Positions 13,426 through 23,212 of a stretch of 64,000 nt of DNA are shown here, piece after piece. The stretch comes from Ampelocalamus luodianensis (lineage: Eukaryota > Streptophyta > Magnoliopsida > Poales > Poaceae): assembly GCA_036346255.1 (NCBI GenBank), contig CM070620.1, positions 33,787,609 to 33,851,608 of the forward strand. The letters run 5' to 3'. Numbering within the stretch: position 1 is the stretch's first letter; each line of letters begins with the position of its first letter. The position numbers and the translations under genes were made by a program. The notes below the pieces were generated by a model, which ran no database searches, was not told the origin of the DNA, and worked only from the letters and a program-made list of their open reading frames with translations.

Positions 13426-13747
13426 CAATCAATATCTATTCTTTCATGCAACCACCGATCAGCTTGACCGGCGATTTTAAGTCTGCTCGCGGTAGGTTAG
13501 AACAATTTGCAACTTTCAATCTACGGTACAATCGACATCCACTTTTTATGCAATCTACCGATCGACATTGTGTCGACAACTTCAAATCTGCTCATTGTAG
13601 ATTGGAGCAAATTTGCGCCATAGAAAAATAATCTAGAAAGCCAAATTTGCGAATTGAAAGCAATCTAGAAAAAGCGATTCGATCTACAAGCGTTATGCTC
13701 GATGGTTACCTTCGATCTAAGGAGAGTCGATCGTCTTGATAACATAT
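13426..13747 (-). other. 5' leader of the copia element with a degenerate tandem repeat
   Basis: This lies just inside the 5' LTR. Next to the LTR the minus strand reads TGTTATCAAGACG (plus 13733-13745), close to the initiator tRNA-Met type primer-binding site TGGTATCAAGAGC. Two degenerate copies of about 100 bp follow: TCTGCTCGCGGTAGGTTAGA (13483-13502) and TCTGCTCATTGTAGATTGGA (13587-13606) mark equivalent places. The function of the repeat is unknown. Confidence 0.45.
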
Positions 13748-14006
13748 TGAGGAACCATCATTGGCGATTCGGCCCGCGATTACTTCGTAGATAAACTTCG
13801 AATCGTAATAACAATGTAAGAACACAAGAACATAATAATATATTGAACACGAGAGATGTAGGGGACTTCTTGCTTCTCTTTATTCCTTCATCAAGCGATC
13901 AACTTTTACAATGACTAGTATCTCTATTTATAGGCTCTGATTTTGTGAGGTTTGGGACGAGGCCCACCTTAATCTAGGACTGCGGTGCGGACCTGGTTTC
14001 TTAACA
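13748..14006 (-). repeat. 5' LTR of the copia element
   Basis: This is the partner of 2176-2443: the same TGAGGAACCATC start and TTTCTTAACA end on the plus strand, and the same TATA-like box (minus CTATAAATAG, 13924-13933). In element orientation it is upstream of the primer-binding site and would have driven transcription leftwards. The two LTRs differ by many substitutions and small indels, so the insertion is old. Confidence 0.8.
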
Positions 14007-14559
14007 GTTTTCAATTGCGCGGGTGCTCCACTCCTCAAGTTATCCCAATTCTGAAAAATGGTGAGCTGGTGTTTTGGCTAGGCTCCGATTACTCGGGTTA
14101 AAAATCCAAGAAACCTAACAAATAGGCCCTAAAACGGTCGGTGAAGTTGCATCATAGTAGTACAGACAGATAGCAGAGTAGCTTGTTATTGATCTGGTCA
14201 TTCATTTCTCACGATTAATTGCAGCAAACGATGTCCAGAGCTAGCTAATCCAGACTAAACAAAGCACGATCCAGGTAGGCATCGTTGCAAAGAAATGCAC
14301 GGCAAGCATCGAGGACGACAAAATGCCCAACGCCTACTGGATTTTGAAGGAGTGGAAAATTTGCTAGTCGAATACCCCAACCCGTGTGGTTGACTCATAA
14401 TACATCATACAACTCCCAATCACTAGCAATTATCACTAACAACTCTTCATGTTGTTGTAGTGCTATTTATGTTGCATAAAGCAGCTATTCAAAATTATAT
14501 CTATGATCTATATGGTCCAAACATATCTTTGATTGATAATGTACAAACTCTAATACTAT
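14007..14559. other. Gene-free stretch, nothing recognised
   Basis: I see no ORF with a family motif and no terminal repeats. It is probably old intergenic or degenerate repeat DNA between the copia element and the Stowaway-like MITE. Confidence 0.4.
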
Positions 14560-14807
14560 TACTCTCTCAATTAACAAAAACAAGTCATTTTTGGACATCG
14601 TCGATCCTAAAATATAACTTTGACCACTAATTAATATTGTAATTATTTATAAAACCCAACAAAATTATAATATTATAAAAGTACTTTCCAAGACGAATCT
14701 ACACACATGATTTTCATATATCTAATCTAAATATTTAAAAGATATCGATAGCTAGAGTTTGGTTGCACTTATTCCAAAATGACTTGTTTTTATGAACAGG
14801 GTGAGTA
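14560..14807. mobile_element. Stowaway-like (Tc1/mariner) MITE
   Basis: The left end TACTCTCTCAATTAACAAAA, followed by ACAAGTCATTTTTGG, is mirrored on the right by CCAAAATGACTTGTTTTTAT followed by GAACAGGGTGAGTA. The inverted repeats span about 35 bp and are flanked by TA (14560-14561, 14806-14807). The size (about 245 bp), AT-rich interior, TA target and CTCYCTC-type ends fit Stowaway elements. There is no coding capacity. Confidence 0.75.
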
Positions 14808-14891
14808 TATTGCTAGATAGGGTATGGATATGTTGATAAGTTATATAGGACTATAGGAGGATCGTATCTCCTCTGATCACCAATAAAAGTT

Positions 14892-14976
14892 GGGCAAGTT
14901 TGGCTACAGGTCATTGAAATTTTGTAATATTTGCTCTAGGACACTGATTTTTGTGTTTTTGTTGAAACACACTTCA
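14892..14976 (+). repeat. MULE left terminal inverted repeat
   Basis: It begins GGGCAAGTTTGG. It pairs, with roughly two thirds identity by eye, with the reverse complement of 20926-21011. The divergence indicates an old element. Confidence 0.65.
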
Positions 14977-16084
14977 CTTTTATGGCTCTTTCTTGGTAGA
15001 CACTCTACTCATTAAAATATAATATCTAGCGAGAGACGAGATTGAAGGTGGATGAAAAGTCTATTTTATCCTTAACCCTTCTAGTTCCTCTTATTCTCTC
15101 CCTCCTCATTTTCTCTTCTCTCCCGGACACAGCTCCTCTCGCTTGCCACCATTGCTAGTGAGCTCCATTGCTGTCTCCACCCTTAGCCTCCTCCCACCGA
15201 TCCACTGCTTGCAACAGCAATGACGCATAGCTTGAGCAGGGCATAAGTGGTGGCGGGCTTTGCTATGGCAACAAAATTGGTGCATGCTTGAGCATCATGT
15301 TAGTGAGGAGTGTGGTGGTGGTCTTGGTGAAGCTCGATCTGCGGTCTATGGAGTCTTGTGATGGTGACTATGGGCGGTCACGATCGATGTGCACAATGGT
15401 GGTGAGCTAGGGGCAAGGGCTAGATGATGGATTCAAAGAGGTGGGGCAAAATTTGAGGCGAGCTCAATTTGAAGATGACATAGATGGAGATGAGGAATTG
15501 GGTGGTGGCATACAGCGAGGTGAATGTCGGGACCCAGTAGGAACCTCGGGACCCTCTATGCAAACCGAACTAGTCCCATGATCGTGGCTAGCTCACGCAG
15601 TCTCAATAAAGATGAAATCATATCCATACAACAAACCAAGGAAGAAACATACAAATTAACATTACTATTAGCAAAAGACTTTATGATCGAGTTGTTACGG
15701 GTTGCCACGCGAGCTCAACACCAGAGGTTACAAGCGGCGGAGAACAAAACATCCAGTGGAAGCCATCCGAGATGCCCACAGGCAATCGAGCGGAGGATGC
15801 GACCTAGCTCACAAGGTCTTGAAATACTCCTCTTCGTAGAACTCGAGTTCCACTGGTTCACCCTCCTCTGCTGATCAAACAGGAGGCACAAAGCCGTGAG
15901 TACTTTGAATATACTCAACAAGCCGTGGGGAAGTGTATGCAAATAATATTCATGTAGGGCTTGACAAGAATAGATTTATGGTTAATTTGCAGAAAACAGT
16001 ATTGACTAGAAATATAATAAGTAGATTGCAAAGCACGAGTTGAAAGATTAATACATAAGTAAACAAGTTCTTTGAAACAACTCG

Positions 16085-16170
16085 TGAACACCCTTTTCAC
16101 TTCCCAAACCACTCGTGAATGCCCACGACCACTCGTGAACACCCACGACCACTCATGAATGCCAACGACC
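16085..16170. repeat. Short tandem array of about 20 bp units in the solo LTR
   Basis: Three to four units of the type CACGACCACTCGTGAATGCC, with small variations, follow one another. The core CCACTCGTGA appears again near 16484-16493 (GACCACTCGT). The function is unknown; such arrays are common in long LTRs. Confidence 0.6.
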
Positions 16171-17623
16171 AACTTTTTAAGAAAAACTACCCCTCGTGTG
16201 AAATCACCAGGCATTGTCTATAACCAAGGACTCGGATTCGTCTTCCTGACCCCCTCTTGCGTCATTCTCAACCAAAACAGATCCGACTCAAAGTATTGCT
16301 AATTAGTTAGCTCAGTTCACTCCATAAATGAACTTGTGGTTGTATGGTATTGCTCAGATCAATGGCACACAAAGTTAAGTTCTTAGTGATTGCTCAGGCG
16401 AGAGTACCTCAACCCATGTGCCATGTGCACCTAAGTGTCTCTTGCACCCAAAAATGTGCCTCTCGCACCCACCTTTGCCAACGACCACTCGTCAGAGCAT
16501 AAATCATTTTGTTCAACCCGACCAAATGACAACTCTTACCATGGCACAACAAATTTTAATAACAGCGGCATCGCACTACAATTGACACAACCATGATCTC
16601 GCACCACGGTTTACTGCGATGGTATCGCACCATGATTTCATATACCATTGTCAAGTTTATCATTCTTTGAGTATGATCAAGAATCCTTGGATAACTAAAG
16701 CATAGCTAAGCATAATACGCACCCATGTTGGTATTACAACAATGTTCAACTAAGATTACCCATCCTATGGTGTCCAAGGGTACATATCAACATGTCGTTT
16801 GCAATTTATCAAGGAGCCATACTGTCGAGTAGGTATTTAGCTAGTTCCCAAATCAGTTTTATACAACTAACCATGCATGTTGATATAAAACAATATACTT
16901 TTATAAAATAGGTTGAATATAATCAAAGGTCCATGATTTGCATTCGATGAAGAGTTGGGATGCTTCTGTCGAGGTCGTCAAATCCACAATGTCTTTCGAA
17001 ACGCCGGAATCTATACGTACGAACAAAGCCAAATAAGTAACTAAAACAACTCCAAATAAAGACAAAAGAACCTAACAAACTAGAGCTAAAAGAAAGGTAC
17101 ATAATTTAGATGAGGTTAGGAATTTGAATCACTCTAATCAGAGCTCGAATGAAGGAGAACGAGTCCTCAGAAGGAGGTTCGACTGAGAGGGAGGTCTAAA
17201 CCGAGAGGAGGAGTGGAGGGAAAAACAAACGAGGGCAAGAGGGCTCCCTGGTGCCTTATACAGGCGTAGGGAGCTCCGAAGAGGAGAGTGCGTGACGGCA
17301 ACAGGTGCGACGGAGGACGCCACATTAAATGCGCGCGACGGGGCGGTGGTGGTGCGGCACGCCGCGGCGCCCGACCCGGCGGAGGTGGAAGATGACCGGG
17401 GCGGTGGAGCGGGATTCGCGACGGTGTGACAAGGTTGCACGGTGGCGGTGAGGAGGATTGAGGTAGGTAGTGGAGGAGACCAAAGAGGAAACGATCACAG
17501 CGGAGGTGACAACATTTAATGCGACACAACGACATTTAATGCGCGAAGACTATTGCGGCAGCAGTGACGCGGTAGGAGGAAGAAGGTGAGTAGGGCTGAC
17601 AAGTGGGGTTGGTCGAAACCAAG

Positions 17624-17730
17624 AGGGAGGTCGTGACCAAGGGGGCTGGTCGTGACCAAGAGGGTGGTTGTGACCGAGATGGTGGTCGTGACCGAGATGG
17701 TGGTCGTGACTAAGAGGGAGGTCCTGAGGA
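17624..17730. repeat. Tandem array of 18-bp units (GTCGTGACCGAGATGGTG)
   Basis: Five to six imperfect units occur in the right half of the solo LTR. The unit is a multiple of three, so it keeps open frames and produces low-complexity ORFs on the minus strand (TTTISV repeats). These are not genes. Confidence 0.7.
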
Positions 17731-18178
17731 GGAGGTAACAGAGACACAGAACTTTAAAAACCAAGAACTCTAACAAACTCAAAACAAACCAAAATTTTGA
17801 ATTAGTTGAAGTTTGATTTAATCATTTAAATCATTTTATTTTCCCAAAATCTCAAGTTAAGCTTTATGACTTCAACCAAATCAAATAGTTATTTTTATTT
17901 TGAAAGTTTTCAAAAAGCTCAGAAAAACCGGGATATTACAGTGAAAAGGGGTGTCGCTCTCGGCGGGGGCGTGGCCGATGATGGGAAAGAAGGTGGTGGT
18001 CTGGGTGTGCAGTGGTGCGAAAAGAGGACGAAGGAGTTGCAGTGTTGAGCTAAATAGCGAGGAGAGGTGTGGCAATAGGGGCATGCGAGGCGAGCTCGGT
18101 GCATGGCGATGGCAACATGGATGGTCGCATGGTTTTCACAAGCAAGCGGGCATGCTAGCGGCGTAGGGGCATAGCCCT

Positions 18179-18433
18179 TGGCGAGGATCTAATCATCCTC
18201 ATTTTACTATTTATCTGTAATTTAGTATATGGGTGAATATGGCGTCACACGCTCTCGAATATACCCCTTCTGATAAGAGAGAAGTCAATTAGGTGGTCAT
18301 AAGTTTTCTCGACCACCCGCTTAGTCGTAGGTCCTCCTAGAGAAGGCCTGAACCTGTATAAAAATCCCGTGTCTCTTACATGCGTGATCAATTGTGGAGA
18401 CCCCCCCCAATCAAACAATCTTTACGCAATCTG
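18179..18433 (+). repeat. 5' LTR of the Tat-type derivative, internally deleted
   Basis: It matches 19545-19601 at its start and 20490-20566 at its end but lacks roughly 450 bp in the middle and the last 20-25 bases. After TTTACG it passes directly into CAATCTGG, which resembles the primer-site start that follows LTRs of this type, so the deletion removed the 3' end of the LTR. Confidence 0.6.
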
Positions 18434-19020
18434 GTCAAGGTTCATGGGAGTCGAATCCGAGGAAGAAGTCCTCTCAGCGGCATTACCGATGAACGAGAGA
18501 CTGTCTTCCTTGCCGACTTCCCAATAGAACCACTTCTTCAACCCTGGCCACGAAAACCGGGTGAACATCTGAATATACTCCTTCGACTTCCCATCATGGA
18601 GCTTGAGGCCGCAACTCCCAGCGATTCCGACTTGTCGAGCCATCCCATAATAATATTGGAAAAGCTCGAGGTCCGCTTGGGATTCCAGTGCGCCTCACAC
18701 AAATACACGAATACACTTAACATTATGATGGAATTAGGACCAAGGTTCACTAATTCCACCCCAAAGTGCTCGAGCACGAGTGTGAAAAAGGATAAGTAGG
18801 AAATCGAAGGTCACACTCACGGTATGCCTAGAAGACGATTTGCCCCTCCTTCCCGACGGCCAATGTTGTCCATTCTGAAATCCATTTCTGAGTACCTTCT
18901 CGGGGATCTTCTCGCGGCGACCAATGCGTTCATCTTCGCCGTATCCATCTCCGATTCCGCCAACTCGAGACAATCTTGGCCATTTTTCTCACGAAAGGAG
19001 ATTTGGATTTGGAAAAACTT
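18434..19020 (-). pseudogene. Antisense ORF remnant resembling 'putative gypsy type transposon' (PF04195-like) proteins
   Basis: Pieces in two minus-strand frames (18538-18777 and 18422-18643) and a start at about 18954 (MDTAKMNALVAARRSPRR) form one decayed protein. LGPNSIIMLSVFVYLCEAHW and GLKKWFYWEVGKEDSLSF match the family pattern I remember (P-N-[AS]-I ... F-x-H/Y-L-CEA ... K-x-WFY). In grass gypsy elements of the Tat group such ORFs are found between pol and the 3' LTR on the opposite strand, which is the arrangement here, directly upstream of the polypurine tract. The function is unknown. Frameshifts make it non-functional. Confidence 0.6.
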
Positions 19021-19544
19021 AAAGAAAGTACACAGATTTTCTTTGGCGGTGGAGGAGGCAAGAACTTGATGAACAATTAGGGTGAATTGGGGAAAAGGTA
19101 AGAACCTAGAGTCACCTCTGCGATAAGTTTTATAACCGCATGATTGAAATGAAACGCAGTGGAAACTCAATGGTTCACACCGCCGGAATTGCTCTAACTG
19201 ACGGATCCGTTTAAGTGCACTGTTCGAGAAAGCGAGGCTCTTTTCACACCTCAAGCGAAATTACCTTCTTGACTAAGTATATTCTTGGTCAAAAGAAATA
19301 CCACTCGGAAAGGCTTTACTTCAGAACATTGAACCACGATTACTACGTAGTCATAAGATTTTCTCGACTACCTCGTAGTCGTGAGATTCTCGGCAAAATT
19401 CCTTGACCAATTATATTTCAGTCGAATGAAACACGTGTTGAAGAGTTTTCCTTCAACCTTTATCTCACAACCACCCAGTGGTCGTAAGAACATCTATGAC
19501 TCCCTACCCAAGTAAGTTATTTTCACTTGAAGTTGGGGGCTAGA

Positions 19545-20590
19545 TGACGAGGATCTAATAATCCTCATTTTACTATTTATCTGTAATTTAGTATTATGGG
19601 TGAAAATTTGAAGCCATGGTAAAATCAAAAAGTAAAAAATTTAAAGCCATGGTAAAATAAGAGAGTAAGGAAAATTTCAAGCCATGGTAAAATCAGAGAG
19701 TAAGAAAAATTTTAAGCCATGGTAAAATCCAAGTCACAGACGGTTCTTAATACAACCGTGCGTGATGAGTCATATCACGAGCGGTTCGTACTAAAACCGT
19801 GCAGCGAAGTAACATATCATGACGGTTCTTAATACTAACCGTGCGTGATAATGACCTATCACAAGCGGTTTCAAAGCGAACCGTGCGTGATAAGACAACA
19901 CGATGGATCCAAAGGAACCGTGCGTGATGAGCGTCTACTATGACTGTTTTGTAGTAGTGCCCTTAGTCGTGGTCCTCCTATGACTACCATGTAATCGTAA
20001 GTCCTCCTACGATTACCTCCGGTCGTAAGTCTTTCTACGACCAGTACCCAGTCGTAAGCTTTTCTATGACTACCCCTTGGTCGTAAGTCCTTCTACGACC
20101 AGTCCTGCCACGACTTCTCCACAGATAACTGGGTCCACTCGCCAATAGGCCCTATTAGCTGTGAGATCTGAGCAGTCAAGATCGTAGTTATTCTCGGAAT
20201 AACTACAGGATAACTCACCATTATCTCGATTGGTAGCTGTCAAACAACGTGGGGAGGTTACTACTCGGGTGATTCTGCCATTATTACGAAATAATGGGGC
20301 ATCTCTTAACCGAACGACTACCTCTGCACACACTATAAAAGACTTCTTTCGATAGGAATGGGAGAGGCACTGGAGAGACTTTTGAGAGGCAATCGGTAGC
20401 AATATTAGCGCAAGTCTTCTTCTTGATTGTAACCGGGATACCCAATACAATACACACGGGAGTAGGGTTGTTATTCTCTATAGAAGGCGAACTGTATAAA
20501 AATCTATGTGTCTCTTTTGTGCGTGTGATCAATTGTGGAGATCCCCGAATCAAACAATCTTTACGTAAGATCGGTTTTAAAACACCGACA
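19545..20590 (+). repeat. 3' LTR of the Tat-type derivative, with CACTA fragment
   Basis: It starts TGACGAGGATC and ends AACACCGACA. It contains the CACTA piece 19602-19959, which replaces about 100 bp present in the left LTR. 19960-20110 holds a degenerate tandem array around TGGTCGTAAGTCCTCCTACG. Confidence 0.65.
19602..19959 (+). mobile_element. Right end of a CACTA DNA transposon
   Basis: The piece ends TTTTGTAGTAGTG at 19959, the complement of a CACTACTACAAAA terminus. Upstream are subterminal repeats: four units around ACGGTTCTTAATA...AACCGTGCGTGATGA (19740-19925). Before these, four AAGCCATGGTAAAAT units start at 19611, 19644, 19679 and 19714. Subterminal arrays beside a CACTA end are typical and bind the transposase in known elements. 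The left end is missing, so the fragment cannot move. Confidence 0.7.
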
Positions 20591-20786
20591 CCTCTCATTG
20601 GTGTGGACACGCGAGGTAGCGGTGTGTGCGGCGGCAGTGCACACGTGTCAAGACGAGTAGCACAAGATCGACGGAAGGGCGATGCTGCTATTGGGCACAG
20701 AGGCGTTAATGCACACGCGAGGTGGTAGGGCGACGTGGTGTCAAGCACATGCGCGGTTTTGGCTGCGTGGAGAAAGGCATCCGGAA

Positions 20787-20815
20787 GAAGGGAAGGAAGG
20801 AAGGAAGGAAAGAAG
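20787..20815. repeat. GGAA microsatellite
   Basis: About six GGAA-like units (GAAGGGAAGGAAGGAAGGAA) occur within the remaining right part of the MULE. Confidence 0.8.
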
Positions 20816-20925
20816 TAGAGGAGGATAGAGATATGGATGTCATTTTGAGTTATTTCTCTCCAAAATAACCAGAAATACTATTATAGTGGGTCCGATGTCC
20901 ATCAGTAAAACGTCACAAAAGTTTG

Positions 20926-21011
20926 ATGTGTTTCAGCAAATACAAAAAAAAAAGAGAGTATCCTAGATTAAAAATGCTACAAAAGTTCAGTGTCATAAAG
21001 TGAATTTTGCC
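20926..21011 (-). repeat. MULE right terminal inverted repeat
   Basis: It ends GTGAATTTTGCC. Its reverse complement aligns with 14892-14976 over the whole length, interrupted by a poly-A run (20944-20953). Confidence 0.65.
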
Positions 21012-22219
21012 TAAAAAGGTGCTAGCATTGGTTTTGGGGTGGCGTACGTCAAGCTCTCATAAAGCGGCCGCTTAATGGGGCTAAATATTTAAAGGTAACC
21101 TAATCAGGAAAGGCCAATTGCTTTGTGAGGCCAGTAGTTTTCAGACCACCTGTGCTTTACTCTCAAATTCAATAATGCAAATGAATGATACTCTTTATGG
21201 ATAAAATTCAGAAACTTTAAGGAATATGTAGGCCATGCTCCCTCCGTTTCATTATATGATGCCCATTTTGTCCTTGAGATTGTTACAAAATTCAAACATA
21301 AGGACCATACGAAAACCAAGTGTGTAGGTATTTAATCCACATTTTCCTAGTTACCCCTACAAAGGGTAGCATTAAGTGATTAATTGCACATTTTGATAGA
21401 GATCGACAAATACTGCTAGTCAGTAGTACTCACCGGTACCTTATCGACATACAACATACTATTTGCTCCAACTTTGCAAGAGTTGCTTGCCAGGGTAGGA
21501 TGAGGATTAGGGTTAATGATTTGATGTACGATAGGTCTCTAAAAGCGCTCTGTGCGAGGGACTGACTCACTATCACTATGCACGGGTTTTCTCTTTTCCG
21601 TACACCACCACGGGCATACACACCTACACAAGCTTTCACCGTTTGACGCAAAAAGAGGCATATGATTGATTCAATCATGAACTTGCCGTGGTAAAGCATC
21701 TTTATCGTTTTCTTCACATCATCAGGCCAACTTAACAGGAGCAAAAAGGAAGAAAAAAAAAGACCGTATACCTACAATTAAGGCTGGGTTTGACTATCAT
21801 GTACAGCTATTTCGTTCAGGCTGTAACTTATGCAGGGAGCTTTTTTTACAGTATACTCAATTTAATATGTATCGCTTATCCTATTTGATCCGATACTTCA
21901 GATTAGTTATGATCTAGTTAATATTATACGAGTAATATTTTCAATCTAGTTGGAAAAGTCCATAATATCTTCACAAAAAAAATATAAATACGAAGAAAAG
22001 TATATTATACTCTTAACAAATCAATTGTCAGATTTGATTTATAATACCACTATATACTACTAGTAGAATGTAATGTAAAATTTCTATATTTAGGAGAGCT
22101 TAAACTTCAACCAACTTAGAGTCAAAAATCTTAGTATACACTTTAAGCCAAGAATGTTAGTAAAACAACAAGAATATCATCATATTCGTATCTATTGTGC
22201 TAAAAAATGGACTCTTCCT

Positions 22220-22275
22220 TAAAGCCAAACATATAGGCCTGTAGGGGTAAAGCCAAACATATAGGCCTGTAGGGG
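22220..22275. repeat. Perfect 28-bp tandem duplication
   Basis: TAAAGCCAAACATATAGGCC, followed by TGTAGGGG, occurs twice without a mismatch (22220-22247 and 22248-22275). The second copy runs into the left arm of the MITE at 22262, so the duplication includes part of the element's end or its target. Perfect identity means it is recent. Confidence 0.9.
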
Positions 22276-22359
22276 CATGTTTGGAACGGGAATTTTATAA
22301 GAAACAATTAAATTCACGTGGGGATCTGATAAAATCCCCGTGTTTCAAAACGAGGCCTA
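22262..22359. mobile_element. Very short hAT/Tourist-like MITE (about 98 bp)
   Basis: The left arm TAGGCCTGTAGGGGCATGTT, followed by TGGAACGGGAATTTTATAAG, is mirrored by CTGATAAAATCCCCGTGTTT, followed by CAAAACGAGGCCTA. The arms of about 36-40 bp make up most of the element, so the transcript would fold into a hairpin. No clear target duplication is visible. Confidence 0.5.
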
Positions 22360-23166
22360 GAATCTTCAACTCTTGGTAAAACATGGGGATCCTTTCGTTT
22401 GGTTTCTCTAGTTTCATCAGCTTCCTCCTAATTTGTTTGATTAACCTTGTTATTGACTATGCTGAACTAATCTTCTCTCCTAATTTTGTAATGTAGCACA
22501 ATATTTTGCTGCAATAAAATCATTATAGTAAACCACTGTGCACCACTGCCTTCACCAGAAGAGGATATGACAACCAATAGGAGGTAGTATAGACAATCAT
22601 TATAGTCATATCATATGCTTGGTTTGCTTGGAAGCAGATCTTATGCCTTACTTCAATGAAGGCAGAGTGCTAAAATAGTGTGCCTATATGCACTTTTGAT
22701 CCGTTGGATTGCAAGATGGATGGCCTAGATGAGCTGCCATTTTGTGGCACGTGCAGCACTGACTGAAATGAGGCAAGAGGATGTGAATCCGGTTATATGA
22801 AGGGAAATGCAAGCAAACATTACCGCCTTTCCATGGCCGACTTCATTTCTTTTCCTCAAAAGAGTGTAAATAGGACCTGCATGATCTAGGTTTAATATTC
22901 AATTTGTGAACCTTTGTTGAAGCCATTTTAAAGTTAAACCACATAAGCTAAGGTGTTTTTTTTTTACTGAACTTGTGGCATTATCTTAACCACTTCTCCA
23001 GCCAAAAACCCTAAAATAAACTATACTATAGAGAGAGCTTTTAAATAGGCTTACAAGCTGAAGGCCTGAAGCCCACCGAAAAGAAAAACACCAATCATAC
23101 TAGACACGTACATGTACAGTTTATGCTACAATACTCATGAGGTTGGTGATCAATGGCACCAGTAGT

Positions 23167-23212
23167 ATAGGTAGGTTGTACCGCTACAAGTACAAGTCTA
23201 CAACCTACCTAT
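23167..23212. other. Perfect 14-bp inverted repeat (hairpin)
   Basis: ATAGGTAGGTTGTA (23167-23180) and TACAACCTACCTAT (23199-23212) form a perfect stem with an 18-base loop. It is not followed by a T-run and is too short for a typical plant miRNA precursor. It may be a structural element or chance. Confidence 0.5.

Larger units (their letters stand above)
2176..14006 (-). mobile_element. Decayed Ty1/copia retrotransposon, both LTRs present, interrupted by a solo LTR
   Basis: Two related short LTRs (2176-2443 and 13748-14006) bracket copia pol remnants that all read on the minus strand in the order pre-integrase, integrase, reverse transcriptase, RNase H from right to left. GTTTT occurs at 2169-2173 and 14007-14011 and is a candidate target duplication, with two extra bases on the left. 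The distance of nearly 12 kb is explained partly by the 4.6-kb solo LTR at 7122-11748 and by GC-rich sequence at 12250-13420 of other origin. All domains carry stops and frameshifts, so the element is dead. Confidence 0.75.
15525..17940 (-). mobile_element. Solo LTR (2416 bp) of a Ty3/gypsy-like family, inserted in the MULE
   Basis: On the plus strand it starts TGTCGGGACCC and ends GGGATATTACA; the minus start TGTAATATCCC is the usual gypsy type. A perfect target duplication GTGAA lies at 15520-15524 and 17941-17945. There is no internal region, primer site or second LTR. It holds two short tandem arrays (16085-16170 and 17624-17730). ORFs in the GC-rich part (17138-17535) have no family motif and are best explained by composition. 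Confidence 0.9.
18179..20590 (+). mobile_element. Tat-type Ty3/gypsy derivative lacking gag-pol
   Basis: Direct repeats start TGGCGAGGATCTAAT (18179) and TGACGAGGATCTAAT (19545), and share GTATAAAAATC and TCAAACAATCTTTACG in their right parts. Directly before the second copy the plus strand reads GAAGTTGGGGGCTAGA, a good polypurine tract, so the element reads on plus. The right LTR ends AACACCGACA, a common end of grass Tat-type LTRs. Between the LTRs only about 1.1 kb remains, holding a minus-strand ORF remnant (18434-19020) and no gag-pol. No clean target duplication was found (GCCCT left, CCTCT right). Confidence 0.65.
14892..21011. mobile_element. Non-autonomous Mutator-like element (MULE) carrying nested insertions
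   Basis: Long inverted terminal repeats of about 85-90 bp lie at 14892-14976 and 20926-21011. They share CATTGAAATTTTGTAATATT against CACTGAACTTTTGTAGCATT, and GTTGAAACACAC against GCTGAAACACAT. The flanks ATAAAAGTT and TAAAAAGGT match at 6 of 9 positions, compatible with an aged 9-bp duplication. After removing the solo LTR at 15525-17940 and the gypsy derivative at 18179-20590, only about 1.3 kb of original element remains. No transposase motif is visible. It may carry captured host sequence (GC-rich 15120-15524 and 17946-18178), but none is recognisable. Confidence 0.65.

Noticed and set aside
12253..13467. Several overlapping ORFs of 130-190 codons on both strands
   Set aside because: The segment is strongly GC-rich and open in nearly all frames; the translations are low in hydrophobic residues, rich in R, A, P and H, and match no family.
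17516..17782. 88-codon minus ORF with a repeated TTTISV peptide
   Set aside because: Product of the 18-bp tandem array, whose length is a multiple of three; no sign of a real gene.
21240..21430. Possible complete Stowaway MITE starting CTCCCTCCG
   Set aside because: The matching inverted end was not found within 400 bp, so only a fragment can be claimed.
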